64,000 nucleotides of DNA from Pycnococcus provasolii (Eukaryota; Chlorophyta; Pseudoscourfieldiophyceae; Pseudoscourfieldiales): positions 310,001-374,000 of the forward strand of contig CP150556.1 of the NCBI GenBank assembly GCA_049487715.1. Direction: 5' to 3'. The notes under the pieces are model-generated. The model saw only the letters and a list, made by a program, of their open reading frames with translations, made no database searches and had not been told where the DNA came from. Position 1 is the stretch's first letter. Each line of letters opens with the position of its first letter. Shown here piece after piece: positions 1 through 10,538 of this stretch. The position numbers and the translations under genes were made by a program.

Positions 1-225
1 GGAGCTCCGAGGCTGGCTCGCTGGCTCTGCTCGCCTTCCCCCGGCCGGAGGCGAGGAGAACAAGTCCGTTTCCACTTTCCGGCCCCGGCCCCGTTCCGTT
101 CGGCACAAACGCTGCACGCCCCACGCTGCAAGCTGCACGCTGGCCTGCGTTAAGGTTGGCGTCGCGGAGGCTCCGTCTTGGCACCAGACGTTTTTTGTGC
201 TGAGGTCAAACGCGTGGGCGCCGCC
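1..225. other. Promoter/5' region of the USP gene
   Basis: Begins in GC-rich intergenic DNA. GTTAAGGTTGG at 149-159 resembles motifs before several other starts in the window. The upstream gene, if any, is outside. Confidence 0.35.
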
Positions 226-1869
226 ATGGACGACTCGTCGTCGTCCGATATCCTTAACAGATTAAGGAACTTGCCGCCGCGGTCCACGGCCGCTGCGCCG
301 CAGTCGCGGTATGCCGCAGCCTACGCCGAAAGCATGGGCAGAAGCACGAACTTGCCCTACTCGTACGGCTCGTCAGTTCCGTCGGCGAGCGCGGCGAGCA
401 AACGTGAAAGCCTGGGCATGTACCGTACCACGAGCTCGGAGTACGGCGTGGGTGCAGCAACGCCGCTGTCTACTTCACCGCTCTCGTCGTCAGCGCTGCC
501 CACCTCGTCGCCTCTCTCGTCGTCAGCGCTGCTGTCGTCGTCGCCTCTTTCCACGTCGCCAGCTGCACGCCTGGGGAGACGTAGCTACAGCCGCCACGAG
601 CCTGCGGGGCCTACTGACGTGCTCGCGACGACTCCGCCGAAATACCTAACCTCCACAACCTTGACAAGTTCAGCCCGGCCGGGAATGAGATTGTCGTCCA
701 GCGGACGACTCGGTGCGAACGAAGATGACAGCGCGGCGGGGACAAGCACAACAACGCCATCGCGTACTCCGCCGTCCGCGTCGCGCAGTGTGGACTTTCG
801 TTCTCCAGCAAAGACCGGGCTTGCTAACCTCGGCAACACCTGCTTCATGAACTCCATCCTACAGTGTCTCTGCGCGACGCCGGAGCTGCTTGAGCTTTGC
901 TACTCCGGCAGCCTCGCCAGTCAGCAGAGGAGAGGGAAGCTGAGCACCGAGCTGCAGAGCCTGTTTTTGAAAATGCACGAAAGCCGCGCGTCGAAGCACG
1001 TCTCGCCATCTGCTTTCCTGTCCAAGATGCAGAGTCACGATAAGCGCTTTGGCGGCCGGCGGCAGCACGACAGCCAGGAGTTCTTCATAAGCCTTCTGGA
1101 CGGCGTGTCGAAGGAGACGAACACCGTGGTGACGAAGCCCAAGTACAAGGAGCTCAGCTCCAAAGGCACGGCGGAGGAGCAGAGCGAGGAGGCCTGGTCG
1201 TACGCGAAGAGCTTCGAGGACGGACCCGTGCTCGACGTCTTCCAAGGCCAGCTGCAGGCGACGACGAAGTGCAAGAAGTGCGGCCACGAGAGCCACTGCT
1301 TCGACCCCTTCTTGGACATTTCGCTGCCGCTCGGCTCCTCACGCGGCAAGGACGTCGCGTCGTGCTTCTCGAAGTTCACGGAGATTGAGTCGCTGTCGGA
1401 GAGCGAAGGCTACAAGTGCGAAAAGTGCAAGAGCGGGAACGTGTCTCGGCGGATCCTGCTGCGACGATACCCGCCAATCCTCGTCGTGCACCTGAAGCGC
1501 TTTAGCGGCGGCAGCAGCGTGAGCTTCCTTTCACGCAGCCCTTCGTTTTCAAGCTACTCCAAGGACAGCACGACCATTGACCTTAGGCCCAACGACGTAC
1601 TTGACCTTCGCGACTTCTGCGTGACTGACGGCGGCGCACGGTGCACGACGTCGGACTCCGTGCCACCCCGCTACCGGCTGTACGGGATCTCGAATCACTT
1701 TGGCAGCATGGGAGGTGGTCACTACACGGCAGACTGCCGGTCGTTCACTTCGGACAGCTGGAACCACTTCGACGATAGCCACGTATCGGAAGGCGGCCCG
1801 AAAGGCGACGGCGGCTCGGCGTACGTGCTTTTCTACAGACTCGACAGACTTCCGGCGCCGAAGAGATGA
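226..1869 (+). CDS. Ubiquitin-specific protease (USP/C19 deubiquitinase)
   Basis: Cysteine protease that removes ubiquitin from proteins. The predicted protein is 547 aa. Residues 1-190 are low-complexity Ser/Thr/Pro/Ala-rich, and the USP catalytic core follows. The Cys box reads GLANLGNTCFMNSILQCL near residue 200. The zinc ribbon is formed by CKKC (about 350) and CEKC (about 400). The His box contains GGGHYTADC near 495, followed by WNHFDDSHV and a YVLFYR end. All catalytic elements are present, so the enzyme should be active. The arrangement resembles USP2/USP21-type or plant UBP enzymes, but the exact orthologue is not resolvable. The start at 226 has a strong Kozak context (gccgccATGg); the frame is open upstream to about 178 without another ATG. 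It is convergent with the next gene, with about 100 bp between stops. Confidence 0.93.
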   Translation: MDDSSSSDILNRLRNLPPRSTAAAPQSRYAAAYAESMGRSTNLPYSYGSSVPSASAASKRESLGMYRTTSSEYGVGAATPLSTSPLSSSALPTSSPLSSSALLSSSPLSTSPAARLGRRSYSRHEPAGPTDVLATTPPKYLTSTTLTSSARPGMRLSSSGRLGANEDDSAAGTSTTTPSRTPPSASRSVDFRSPAKTGLANLGNTCFMNSILQCLCATPELLELCYSGSLASQQRRGKLSTELQSLFLKMHESRASKHVSPSAFLSKMQSHDKRFGGRRQHDSQEFFISLLDGVSKETNTVVTKPKYKELSSKGTAEEQSEEAWSYAKSFEDGPVLDVFQGQLQATTKCKKCGHESHCFDPFLDISLPLGSSRGKDVASCFSKFTEIESLSESEGYKCEKCKSGNVSRRILLRRYPPILVVHLKRFSGGSSVSFLSRSPSFSSYSKDSTTIDLRPNDVLDLRDFCVTDGGARCTTSDSVPPRYRLYGISNHFGSMGGGHYTADCRSFTSDSWNHFDDSHVSEGGPKGDGGSAYVLFYRLDRLPAPKR

Positions 1870-1969
1870 CCGCCTTAAAATTCTTAAAGAAAGTACTCTT
1901 AACTAAAAATAAAAGGTTAAAGATACACTTTGACACGTTCTTAAGGAATAGGTTGTGCTCCTGAGCTTT

Positions 1970-2377
1970 CTACGGCAGTGCCATGCCCTCGTCCTTTTCC
2001 TTCTTGCACTCGCTCATCATCTGTACGAACGTCTCGTAGTCAGTCACCATGGTTAGAAAGCTGAGCGACATTTTCTTCTCCGCCATGACTTCGTCGTCGT
2101 CAGGCGCGTTGATCACCTTTTCGCACAAGCTTTCGAACTGTTCCATGGTAACTCCGCACGTTTCGACGAAGGCTGCGAGTTTGCTTTCGAAGAGGCTTTG
2201 CATCTTCTGGTACAGTTCCATGTACTCAAGTTTCTGCTCGGCGTGTATTCCGTCTTCGGTGACGTTGAATGCGTCGCAGTTGCTTCGTGCGAACTCCTCG
2301 ATATCGTTCACGACGTCGTCGGAGAGCGCGTGCGTGATGACTTTGTCGAACACGTCGCCCATGTCGTCGCCCATCAT
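1970..2377 (-). CDS. ARL2-binding protein / BART-domain protein
   Basis: A 135-aa all-helical protein covering essentially one BART domain. Family hallmarks are an early FDKVI helix, the FNVTEDGIHAEQKLEYMELY segment and a C-terminal MVTDYETFVQMM helix followed by a charged tail; ARL2BP has the equivalent FNMAAF and LLTFTDFLAFKEMFL stretches. Known family members bind GTP-loaded ARL2/ARL3 and act at the ciliary base and in mitochondria. Animal ARL2BP is about 163 aa, so this is a compact version. Two consecutive ATGs (MMGDDMGD) begin the frame, and the upstream one is used here. Other cilium-linked genes in the window (FAM166-like, TTL-like) fit a flagellated cell. CFAP36-like BART proteins are the main alternative. 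Confidence 0.8.
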   Translation of the reverse strand: MMGDDMGDVFDKVITHALSDDVVNDIEEFARSNCDAFNVTEDGIHAEQKLEYMELYQKMQSLFESKLAAFVETCGVTMEQFESLCEKVINAPDDDEVMAEKKMSLSFLTMVTDYETFVQMMSECKKEKDEGMALP

Positions 2378-3069
2378 CGCAAGCTAAACTAAGAGGAGGT
2401 CGTGTCCTTACCTTGCAGACACCTTGCACCTCGTTCCACCGCAGCCGCAGCGATGGCCTAGCAGCGTACGGGATGGCCTAGCAGTTCAGGTTAATGAGGT
2501 CATGAAACTCCGACCAGGAGAGGTGACCAGGAGGCCCCCGACCTCCCGTTCACCGTTGTAGAATACCGTTCAAGGGAAAGGGAATTTCGGCCCCCCCGTT
2601 GTATTCTGCCGTTATTTTCCCTCGTAGACCACCTACTTCACGACGCACTGACGGCGTTCTACTGGTCGGTTTTGAGTGCTGTTTTGTTCTAATAAACACC
2701 ATCACGAGAGACGAGGAATTCAGCGCAACAAACCGTGTCTTCAGCGCACAAATAGCGCAAAAGTTCATTTTTCGGGCTCCCGACAAAAGGGCCAATACTT
2801 AAACCTGGTTTTCTCGCAAACCCCTGTTAAAATATTTGGTCAGGTTATTACAGTAGTTGCCCAACCTCGTGCCTCGTGGTGCAACTCGCGCATATGTGTG
2901 TTGTGTTGTTGCACACGTTGTGCAAGTTAAAGGGGGAGGGGGGGAGCCCCTGGGTGAGTGTTTCTTGTTTTGCGTGCGTGGTCAAACCATCCCTTGGTAA
3001 CCGTTCGGATCTTTAACCGTGGAGGGAAAGTCTTGCATCCCTCCATTTCGACGGGGCACCCATCCATCC
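2378..3069. other. Intergenic region between divergent genes
   Basis: About 690 bp separating the ARL2BP-like gene (minus) from the Calx-beta membrane protein (plus). It holds a short direct repeat of GATGGCCTAGCAG (about 2453-2484) and an imperfect palindrome TTGCACACGTTGTGCAA near 2910-2926. The T-rich stretch at 2810-2860 is unlike coding DNA. No RNA gene was recognised. It must contain both promoters. Confidence 0.5.
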
Positions 3070-6000
3070 ATGGCGGAGGAAGCGCGACTTGCCACGCACG
3101 TCGCCTTAACAATACCCTCCACCGAAGACAATAGTCATGCGCACACAACTGGTTCCTCAAGGAACACGGCTGAAGGTGCACATAACGACTCGGCGCCGCA
3201 AATTCAAAACGGGCACGCAACGCACACGACGGAAGCGGGGGAAGATGTCAAGCCAGAAGTGTACCAACAGACCGTAAAAGCCGCGCAATTCCCTGCGACG
3301 CCGAACGTAAAGACGAACGCCGTCGTGCCTGAGCCGGTCGCGACGTACGGCGGCGGCAACACAGTTGACTCCGCGGGTCCCGGCGCTATGGAGGGCGACT
3401 TGGGCAGCATGAGAAGGCAGCACTCAAAACTTAAGCCAGCGCAGTTCACGCAAAGAAAGTATCGCGTGAGCGAACAGGCGGGCGAAGTGCACCTGACAGT
3501 TACGCGAACCGGAAAGCTGGATAGCCGGACGAAGGGAATGTGGCCAGTCATCGACCTGCACGTGTCAACAAGGGATGGACGTGGCAGTATCATGGCAATC
3601 GAGGGAGAGCACTACGGAGGCGTGAGAAGCGCGCTTACGCTCGACTCTGACGACCAAAAGAAAGTGTTCACCATTCCCATCTACGAGCGAGAGGAAATCG
3701 AGCCTTTGGTAGAATTCTTCGTCGAACTGCACGACGCCATCACGGGAGAGCTCGTCGACTCTACCACTGTGCTGATATCGGACATGGACAGCAAACTGCA
3801 GGTGGCCCTATCGCGCATCACCAACCACATTGCCTTCGACGTGGTGGTCATTTCTCTGTACACAGCTGCGATGCTCGGGCCAAATCTGCAGTACATCTTC
3901 GTCGATCGTAAGTACGATGTGTGGTTTCAGTACGCGTACACGGCCTTGTCGGCTCTATTCTTGGTCGACATGTTGGTGAGTCTCCTGCTCCATAGAATGA
4001 ATTACATCATGAGCAGCCTCGCCTTACTCGACCTATGCGCGCAGCTTGGCGTGCTGGTGCTGTGTGACTGGTTTGTCGAAGTCACGCTGGGCAGGTATAC
4101 CTTCTCTGGCGCGGGTTACACGATGGTGAGCGAAATTCGATTTGTCTGGGGTCATATAATGCGCTGCATGAAAGTTGGCCTCGTTATCGGCAACGCGACG
4201 AACGGCATCGTTATGACGCTCTACAAGTACCAGTCGGAGAAGGAGCAGAGGAAGAAGCGAAGGACTACCAAGAAAAGCGACAAAATCGGCAAGAGCGAAT
4301 CGTTGCATGATTTGACCGCGTCAATGTCCTACGACGTTAAGAGTGAAAAGTCACTTTCAGGCACTTTCACGTCGGACAGAGTCAACATCGCTTACCAGGC
4401 CTCAGGACAGCAAAGGCGTCGCAAAACCTGGATTGGATGCCAACTCACTTGGCGAACATCGCCCCCATCTTTCGAAGCACAACATACAGCTCGTTACATC
4501 CATTACCGCCAAGATTGTGCTCATGGCTGGTCTTCTGCTCGTAATTTCCAATGGTATCTACATGATAACGAGGCATATGGATCAAAAGCACTCGTTGCGA
4601 GCGACCGCACATGCGTACAGGACTTATGGTTCGAATTCCTCGACTTTCTACCAGATGACTGCCGTGCTTGTTTGGGAAGGCGACCACATGTCCGACAATT
4701 TTGAAGATGCAACAGTGTATGATAAACAGGCTGGGCATTATGTGCCAAAAACGAACGAGCTCGTGTATTTTTCTGTGTGGGGAAATGTCCAGCTTCCGTA
4801 CACGAAGAATGTGATCTTTCCCGATGCTTATTACAATGCCTTGAATACGAAGGATATTCAAGAGCTGCCGTACAACACGGTAATGTCAGCCCCGTTGAAG
4901 CTGGGTGGAAAGCTGGACGAATTGCGCATACCATTGGAAATTTCCTTCGCGGGCTTTCACTACAACGAAGCTAAGCAAAAGTACGTACTTTGTGAGCGTC
5001 CGTACACGACCAAACTTAGAACACTGCTCAGCAGCTCTTGTGAAACGATGGTTGTTTTGGACCACTCCGAGCAGACGAGAACTATGGCGTATGCGAATTT
5101 GAAGGTTCTTGCGGCTATTGCCTCCACGATTTTTGCAGGCCTATTCATGGTTCTTCTCGACATTAGCGGCAAACTTTTCGTTCCCCTTATGCGACTTCAT
5201 GACATGGCCATAAAGGTTCGTGAAGCCTACGAAGAGACGGCCGTCCCATTCTCAGAAAGGTATCGCAAATTGGTTGAAGAGCGTACTGATCGCATTAAGA
5301 AGTCTGGTATTCCAGACGCGCAAACCTCGCCAAACGTGATCGATGTGCAAATGATTAAGCGAGAGGCGGCGATCATGGAGAACTCGTACAGCCCTGTATT
5401 GTTTGCCGACGTTTTTATCGACAGATATCTCAAAATTGTCGATGCTCCGCTGGACGCACTTGCCGTAGCATGCACCGATTTGGAAAAGGCTTTAGGATTT
5501 CCACTCGCTACTGAGGCGAATGCCCTGCGCGCCATGTCAACGTTGCTTGAGACCAAGCTGCCGACACTTCATGCCCTATGCGTTTCCATTGGCGATCGAA
5601 GCTTAACTCCGATTCAATTCATGTCATTCCTGCACCTGCTTCAGCTATCTATTCCACAGCCTGTGAAAAAAACAAACGAATGGAAAGCTTTCGTGGAAAT
5701 GTACGGGAACAAGGAGTTGACGCTCGATAAGGACATTCTAATCGGATTTCGGAAACTAATGCGGCCTGCGGAGCGCGCGATGTTTGACGCTTTGCAAACC
5801 CTTAGCACTGTGGTGATGCCCACCGTCGAAGACGAAGATCCTGTATCCGACGCGACTGCGGTGAATGCCCTGAGAATTGCAAAGACCATGGGTCCCGCCA
5901 AGACGAAACGCATTTCGACAAACGATGTGCCCGTGAGTTTGGTCAACCTGTCCTTGGGAGATCTCGAATTACAGCTTTGCAATGCGATGCGCCCACATTT

Positions 6001-8875
6001 GAGCTGGGCCATCATGCTGATGAAGGGCGACAACATCAAGCTGTCCACAAGTGCTGAGAAACTGCTCGATGCTGGCACGCTACCCGAGCTATTCTTTTTC
6101 CTACAAGTTGTCATCAAACACCGTGTCTGCTTGTATGCTAGGTCGCACTTAAACATTGAGATCGATGCAAATGAGGTAGACGGCATGAAAGAATTATTCA
6201 AACTTCTTGAGAATCGTGGTGTTTCGAAGCTTGTCCCTCGCGCCGAAGAGCTCGGTCTCGTTTCGGCGGGGATCAAAACTACTACATTTGCGGGATTGCG
6301 TGATGCGGTCGAGGAAGAGGCGATCGAAAAGATGCGCTCGCACATTAAAACGCAGTTTGACGTGGACGTGCCCAAGGTGAAAAGCTTGTCGAAATTCCGT
6401 ACAGAGCTGATGGATACGCTGCAAAACCTTTCGCCAACCATCCGATTCAGTGTTCACCTTACAAAGCGCTTGGTGGTGCTTCACAGCACGATACTTTATT
6501 CAGGGTCGTTAGGCGGTCCTCTAGCTGTCACATCGCTTCTGCAAGACGAAATTCTTATCAACGAATCTTACGAATGCGTCAAGGAGTTGCTTTCATACGT
6601 CGGTGAGCTTGGAAAGGACGAAGCTGGACGGAAGCCAGGTGACTCTTTTGTGGTTGGAGCGCTCAACGAGACTATCCAAGAAATCAAAGATACGGTCGTC
6701 GCCATGCTCGAGGCGTTTCGCTACGCCGCCGCGCGGGCGGTAGAAGCACGCGACGCCATCAATTCTGGTGCTGAGCAGGCTGAGCGAGTTCTGGACGAGA
6801 TATTGAAGCCTCTTCTGACGACGATAGACACGACGTGTGCGGCTCTCGAGGTTGGAGAACGTCGTATCGCAGTTGCAGCAGTGGAAGCGAATGAGGCGAT
6901 GAAACAACCTCTCGAGGCCGCACGCCGTGCAATGGTCACTGTTATCACACTGTTTCGCCATATTCATGCGCTGGCATCCAGCAAGGATGCTCGCGTGCCC
7001 GCTTCACAGCTTGGGTCCTTTATGCAATCCATGTGCAACGAGCAACTGCTTCGTCTGTTGCCGGCAGGACTTTTAAGTAAGATAGACAAGGTGTCGCTCG
7101 ATGCCCTCGGCTTACCGAGCTGGTCGGCAATTGCTGAGGGCATGTTCAATTCGCACGAAGAAGCTACGAAACTGTTCGAGATCCTGTCCGCGATGGTTTC
7201 TGGCGAGTACTTTAGTGCAATGCGAGCCATGTTGTTCAATACGATAGGTGTGGAGTCGCTCGATTTCGCCGAACTGATTGGGGGTGCAAGTAACACCATC
7301 AAGGGCGGTACTCACGTGTCTCGCCTGATGCTCGAATCCAGCTTCGGTGATCAAGGCATTATGGCTGTGATTCGCGAGAAAGTTCAGGCGTACGCAAACT
7401 CGTTTGGCCAAATTCTCAAAGCATACATCGCAATATTCGTTGACAGACTAAGTGTAGACGGACCGGGTGCATTGCTCACGACAACGCTTATAAGTCTGTC
7501 ACCGGAACGCATTGGCACCACGACAAGGACTATCGTCGAGAAAATGTCACCTGAATTGGCATGGAATGCCGCCTCTCAGCTAGCGACCACGCTCCCACTT
7601 GAGGCAGTCGCCTCATTTGCACAAGCGGCGATTGAGTACGCCAAACGTGCTGCACCGGACATTGTGCCAACCATCATCAGGCATGCTAACACGTCTTTAG
7701 AGGCGGGGACGTCTGACCTTTCTGCACTTCGCTCCAATTTTGCCACAATGCTTGCGGCGATATTCGCGAAATTGCCCTCATATGGTGACGCTCGTGATGC
7801 TTTTGAGGAAAGAATCACGGCATTATCGGAACGGATTATCAAAGACCCGCAGCGTCGCCAAGACATCATTGCGGACATTGTCAATGCAAAGGATGCTCCT
7901 GTGGATGCGATGTTGCGCTTGCTAGGACACGTTGAAGGGGATGGTAAAATGCTCGCGTCAACTGTATCTGATTTCATCCGAGATCTTTGGAGCTCGGTAT
8001 CTGAAAGCTTGGAGGGGCGCGAGCGCATTTACTCATCGCTGATGCAGTATCTCTCGCAAAATCGCTCAACACTTCTACATGCCACGGAGTCTGCGGTAAA
8101 GCTTGTCGTTGACAACCTCGTGGCGAACGCATCTGTAGAGCGCTTGCGGATGGCTGCGGTAGATGCTCTCGCAAATCTGCCTGCCGACACGCTGACATCC
8201 TCAATCGCGCGCGCTGCGGCATTCGCTCGTGATCTGCAGCCAACTGAACTGATCTCAGAACTTGTGGAGGGTCTGGTGTCTCTTCATTCAGAATACGCGG
8301 GACAAATAACCCCCACGGCCGTATTGCACAAGCTGAACGAACTTTCAGCCGCTTTGCCAAGCTCGGAAGAAGCGCGGGCTAATATTCAAATAGCGCGTGC
8401 CACCCTTGAGGAGGCGGCGCAGAGCGCGGCAAAGCCTGTGGACGCGCTCGCCGTCGCTGCCGCAAAGTTGCAAAATGACACTGCGGCACTTGCACTATTT
8501 TTCCAGGCTCTTCTTCACATTTCGCGCGAAACGTCGGATAGTGCAAAGATGTGGGTGTCTCGTGCCCTTGACGTTATCATCCCTGGACACGTTGATATGG
8601 AACCCAGCAAAATTCTGGCTGTGCTGCGCACGGCGCTTCCCACTCGCATTGATGCGCTCGCACTGATGTCAATTGATTTCAACGTTTTACCTGAAATGCT
8701 TGCATCAGCCTTCCGCTTGCTGACATCGTCGGCCGATCGGAACAAAATTTTGTCGGCAGTGTCGAGTGCTCTGGTGCGAGCCTTTGACCCGGCGACGCGT
8801 GCCGACATTCTGTCTCGTCTCACACGCAAGGGTGGAGACGTCAGCGAGGAGGAGACGGTCGTCGTGGATTTGTAG
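3070..8875 (+). CDS. Large Calx-beta / voltage-sensor-like membrane protein (2 exons, 1911 aa)
   Basis: Two open frames (3070-4335, and 4406-8875 in another frame) join across a predicted 70-nt intron at 4336-4405 (GTTAAG...CTCAG, phase 0); 4343-4415 is the next best choice. Residues 1-120 are low complexity. Residues about 125-240 form a Calx-beta-like domain (KYRVSEQAGEVHLTV ... VLISDMDS). Four hydrophobic helices at about 253-374 resemble an S1-S4 voltage-sensor fold, the last being RFVWGHIMRCMKVGLVIG. Two further helices, at about 453-476 and 656-676, flank a roughly 180-aa segment that could be an extracellular Cache-like sensor. The remaining 1230 residues are Ala/Leu-rich helices with no domain I recognise; no cyclase, kinase or pore motif is visible. 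Likely a plasma-membrane sensor or channel-related protein. Function unknown. Confidence 0.78.
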
Positions 8876-9141
8876 AGAAGTTGTATCAAAGCAACATGTG
8901 AGTATTATTTAAGTACAGTACTGTAAGATTACTATGGATATGTACATTTAGAACCTACAGTTCTCCTGTGAACTTTTAAATTTTACCGATGATAAGTAGT
9001 ACTACACTCGGCAGTAACATAGTCTAGCTGGATAGGGGCGTGCCGTGGGAGGCCCGAGACGCGCTGAGACGACTAAGCTGCTGGCCTTAAGGGTAGTGCC
9101 TTGGTGCGAGAAGTGATTTCTTTCTTGTGTGTGACTATGTA
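8876..9141. other. Convergent 3' intergenic
   Basis: AT-rich spacer between the stop codons of two convergent genes. A TGTAA (about 8930) lies about 55 nt after the upstream stop; this is the polyadenylation motif used by chlorophyte algae. No other feature seen. Confidence 0.4.
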
Positions 9142-10140
9142 TTACAGAATTACAATCTCCGTCATGAATGGCGTGGCGTTGAGTTGTGCGACATCCGTTG
9201 GCGCCTCGCCGTCGTCGTTGTATCCCCAGCACGCAATACTGCCGTCGCGTCGAAGCGCTAGCGAGTGCGAGTGACCACCAGCGATGGCGGTGAAGTCACC
9301 TTGTATGCCGTCCGGAGGCGCCTGGCCGTCGTTGTTGGCGCCCCAGCACGTGATCCTTCCGTCGCGTCGCAACGCTAGCGAGTGGTCACCACCTCCGGCG
9401 ATTGCGACGAAGTCACCCTCGACACCGTCGGGAGGCGCGTGGTCTTCGAAGTTGCGTCCCCAGCACGTGATGCCGCCGTCGCGTCGAAGCGCCAGCGAGT
9501 GCCTGCTCCCCGCAGCGATTGCGACGAAGTCTCCAACGACGCCGGCGGGAGGCGCTTGGCCGTTGTCGTTGCTTCCCCAGCACGCGATGCCGCCGTCGCG
9601 TCGAAGCGCGAGCGAGTGCCTGCTCCCCGCAGCGATTGCGACGAAGTCTCCAACGACGCCGGCGGGAGGCGCTTGGCCGTTGTGGTTGCGTCCCCAGCAC
9701 GCGATGCTGCCGTCGCGTCGAAGCGCGAGCGAGTGAGCATTGCCTGCTGCGATTGCGACGAAGTCTCCAACGACGCCGGCGGGAGGCGCCTGGCCGTTGT
9801 GGTTGCGTCCCCAGCACGCGATACTGCCGTCGCGTCGAAGCGCGATGGAGTGATCGAGACCCGCGGCAACTGCGACGAAGTCGCCGTCGACGCCGGCAGG
9901 AGGCGCCTGGCCTACGTCGTTCAAGCCCCAACATGCGATCCTTCCGTCTTGTCGCACCGCCATCGAGTGCACGTAACCCGCTGCAATGTTCATGTTGGCT
10001 CGCGACATTCTTTCGCGAAGCTCGTTACGTTCCTTGACAATTGTGATCCGCCGCGGCCTGTGCACCGCGACGAGCCAGTCGCGCCAGACGGCGATGGCAC
10101 GATCGCGGAGCTCCTCAAGGTCAGAGCCTTCCCGAGGCAT
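9142..10140 (-). CDS. RCC1-like seven-bladed beta-propeller protein
   Basis: A 332-aa protein. After a helical N-terminus of about 55 residues (MPREGSDLEELRDRAIAVW) come seven 39-residue repeats of the form HSLALRRDGSIACWG..NGQAP..GV.GDFVAIAAG, the RCC1/BLIP-II type of propeller blade. The ATG at 10140 is the first in frame; the frame runs open to about 10182 without another ATG. Seven blades would close one propeller. Such proteins are usually binding scaffolds; true RCC1 (a Ran exchange factor) has about 51-residue blades, so Ran GEF activity should not be assumed. Blades 2-4 are almost identical at DNA level, which indicates recent repeat homogenisation. No signal peptide is seen. Confidence 0.85.
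   Translation of the reverse strand: MPREGSDLEELRDRAIAVWRDWLVAVHRPRRITIVKERNELRERMSRANMNIAAGYVHSMAVRQDGRIACWGLNDVGQAPPAGVDGDFVAVAAGLDHSIALRRDGSIACWGRNHNGQAPPAGVVGDFVAIAAGNAHSLALRRDGSIACWGRNHNGQAPPAGVVGDFVAIAAGSRHSLALRRDGGIACWGSNDNGQAPPAGVVGDFVAIAAGSRHSLALRRDGGITCWGRNFEDHAPPDGVEGDFVAIAGGGDHSLALRRDGRITCWGANNDGQAPPDGIQGDFTAIAGGHSHSLALRRDGSIACWGYNDDGEAPTDVAQLNATPFMTEIVIL
9190..9960 (-). repeat. 117-bp coding tandem repeats
   Basis: The RCC1-like blades are encoded by 117-bp units. The block GCCGGCGGGAGGCGC recurs at 9541, 9658 and 9775, exactly 117 bp apart. The high identity creates long open frames on the opposite strand as a side effect. Confidence 0.9.
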
Positions 10141-10538
10141 GTCTGGAAAAATGACTGTCACCAGGGAACCGCAGAACAACAAGCCCTATCGTAGGGTACT
10201 ACAGTACACGAGACCCCTTTGCGTGCGTGTATTGGAAAAAGACGAACCGTGAGCTTTAGAGGATGCGATAGGCAGTAAACCCTTTAGGCACCGGCCATGG
10301 AAGCCAACTGGCGTTGCGAGGGTGGTCAAGTCAAGTGGTCAACGAGAGAAGCCCATCGGGGCAGAGGGTCCGGGTCGTGACGCACCACCAGGTGGGGCGA
10401 ACTGGAGAACTCGACGACTCGTCGCCTCCCGCCCGGCCTCGCCCCCTCCCCCCCCCTCTCACCCTGCACACGCGATCGGCGCGGCAAAGCACAACGATAA
10501 ACTTTACAAGCGCGCTGCCGGGTGCGAAACGCTCAAAG
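10141..10538. other. Divergent promoter region
   Basis: About 400 bp between the RCC1-like gene (minus) and the MANF-C-like gene (plus). It carries a C-rich run near 10440-10460 (CCCCCTCCCCCCCCCTC). No RNA gene is seen. Confidence 0.4.

Noticed and set aside
9284-10194. Long plus-strand open frames opposite the RCC1-like gene
   Set aside because: They mirror the 117-bp coding repeats of the minus-strand propeller gene and give Arg/Ser-rich repetitive products with no domain.
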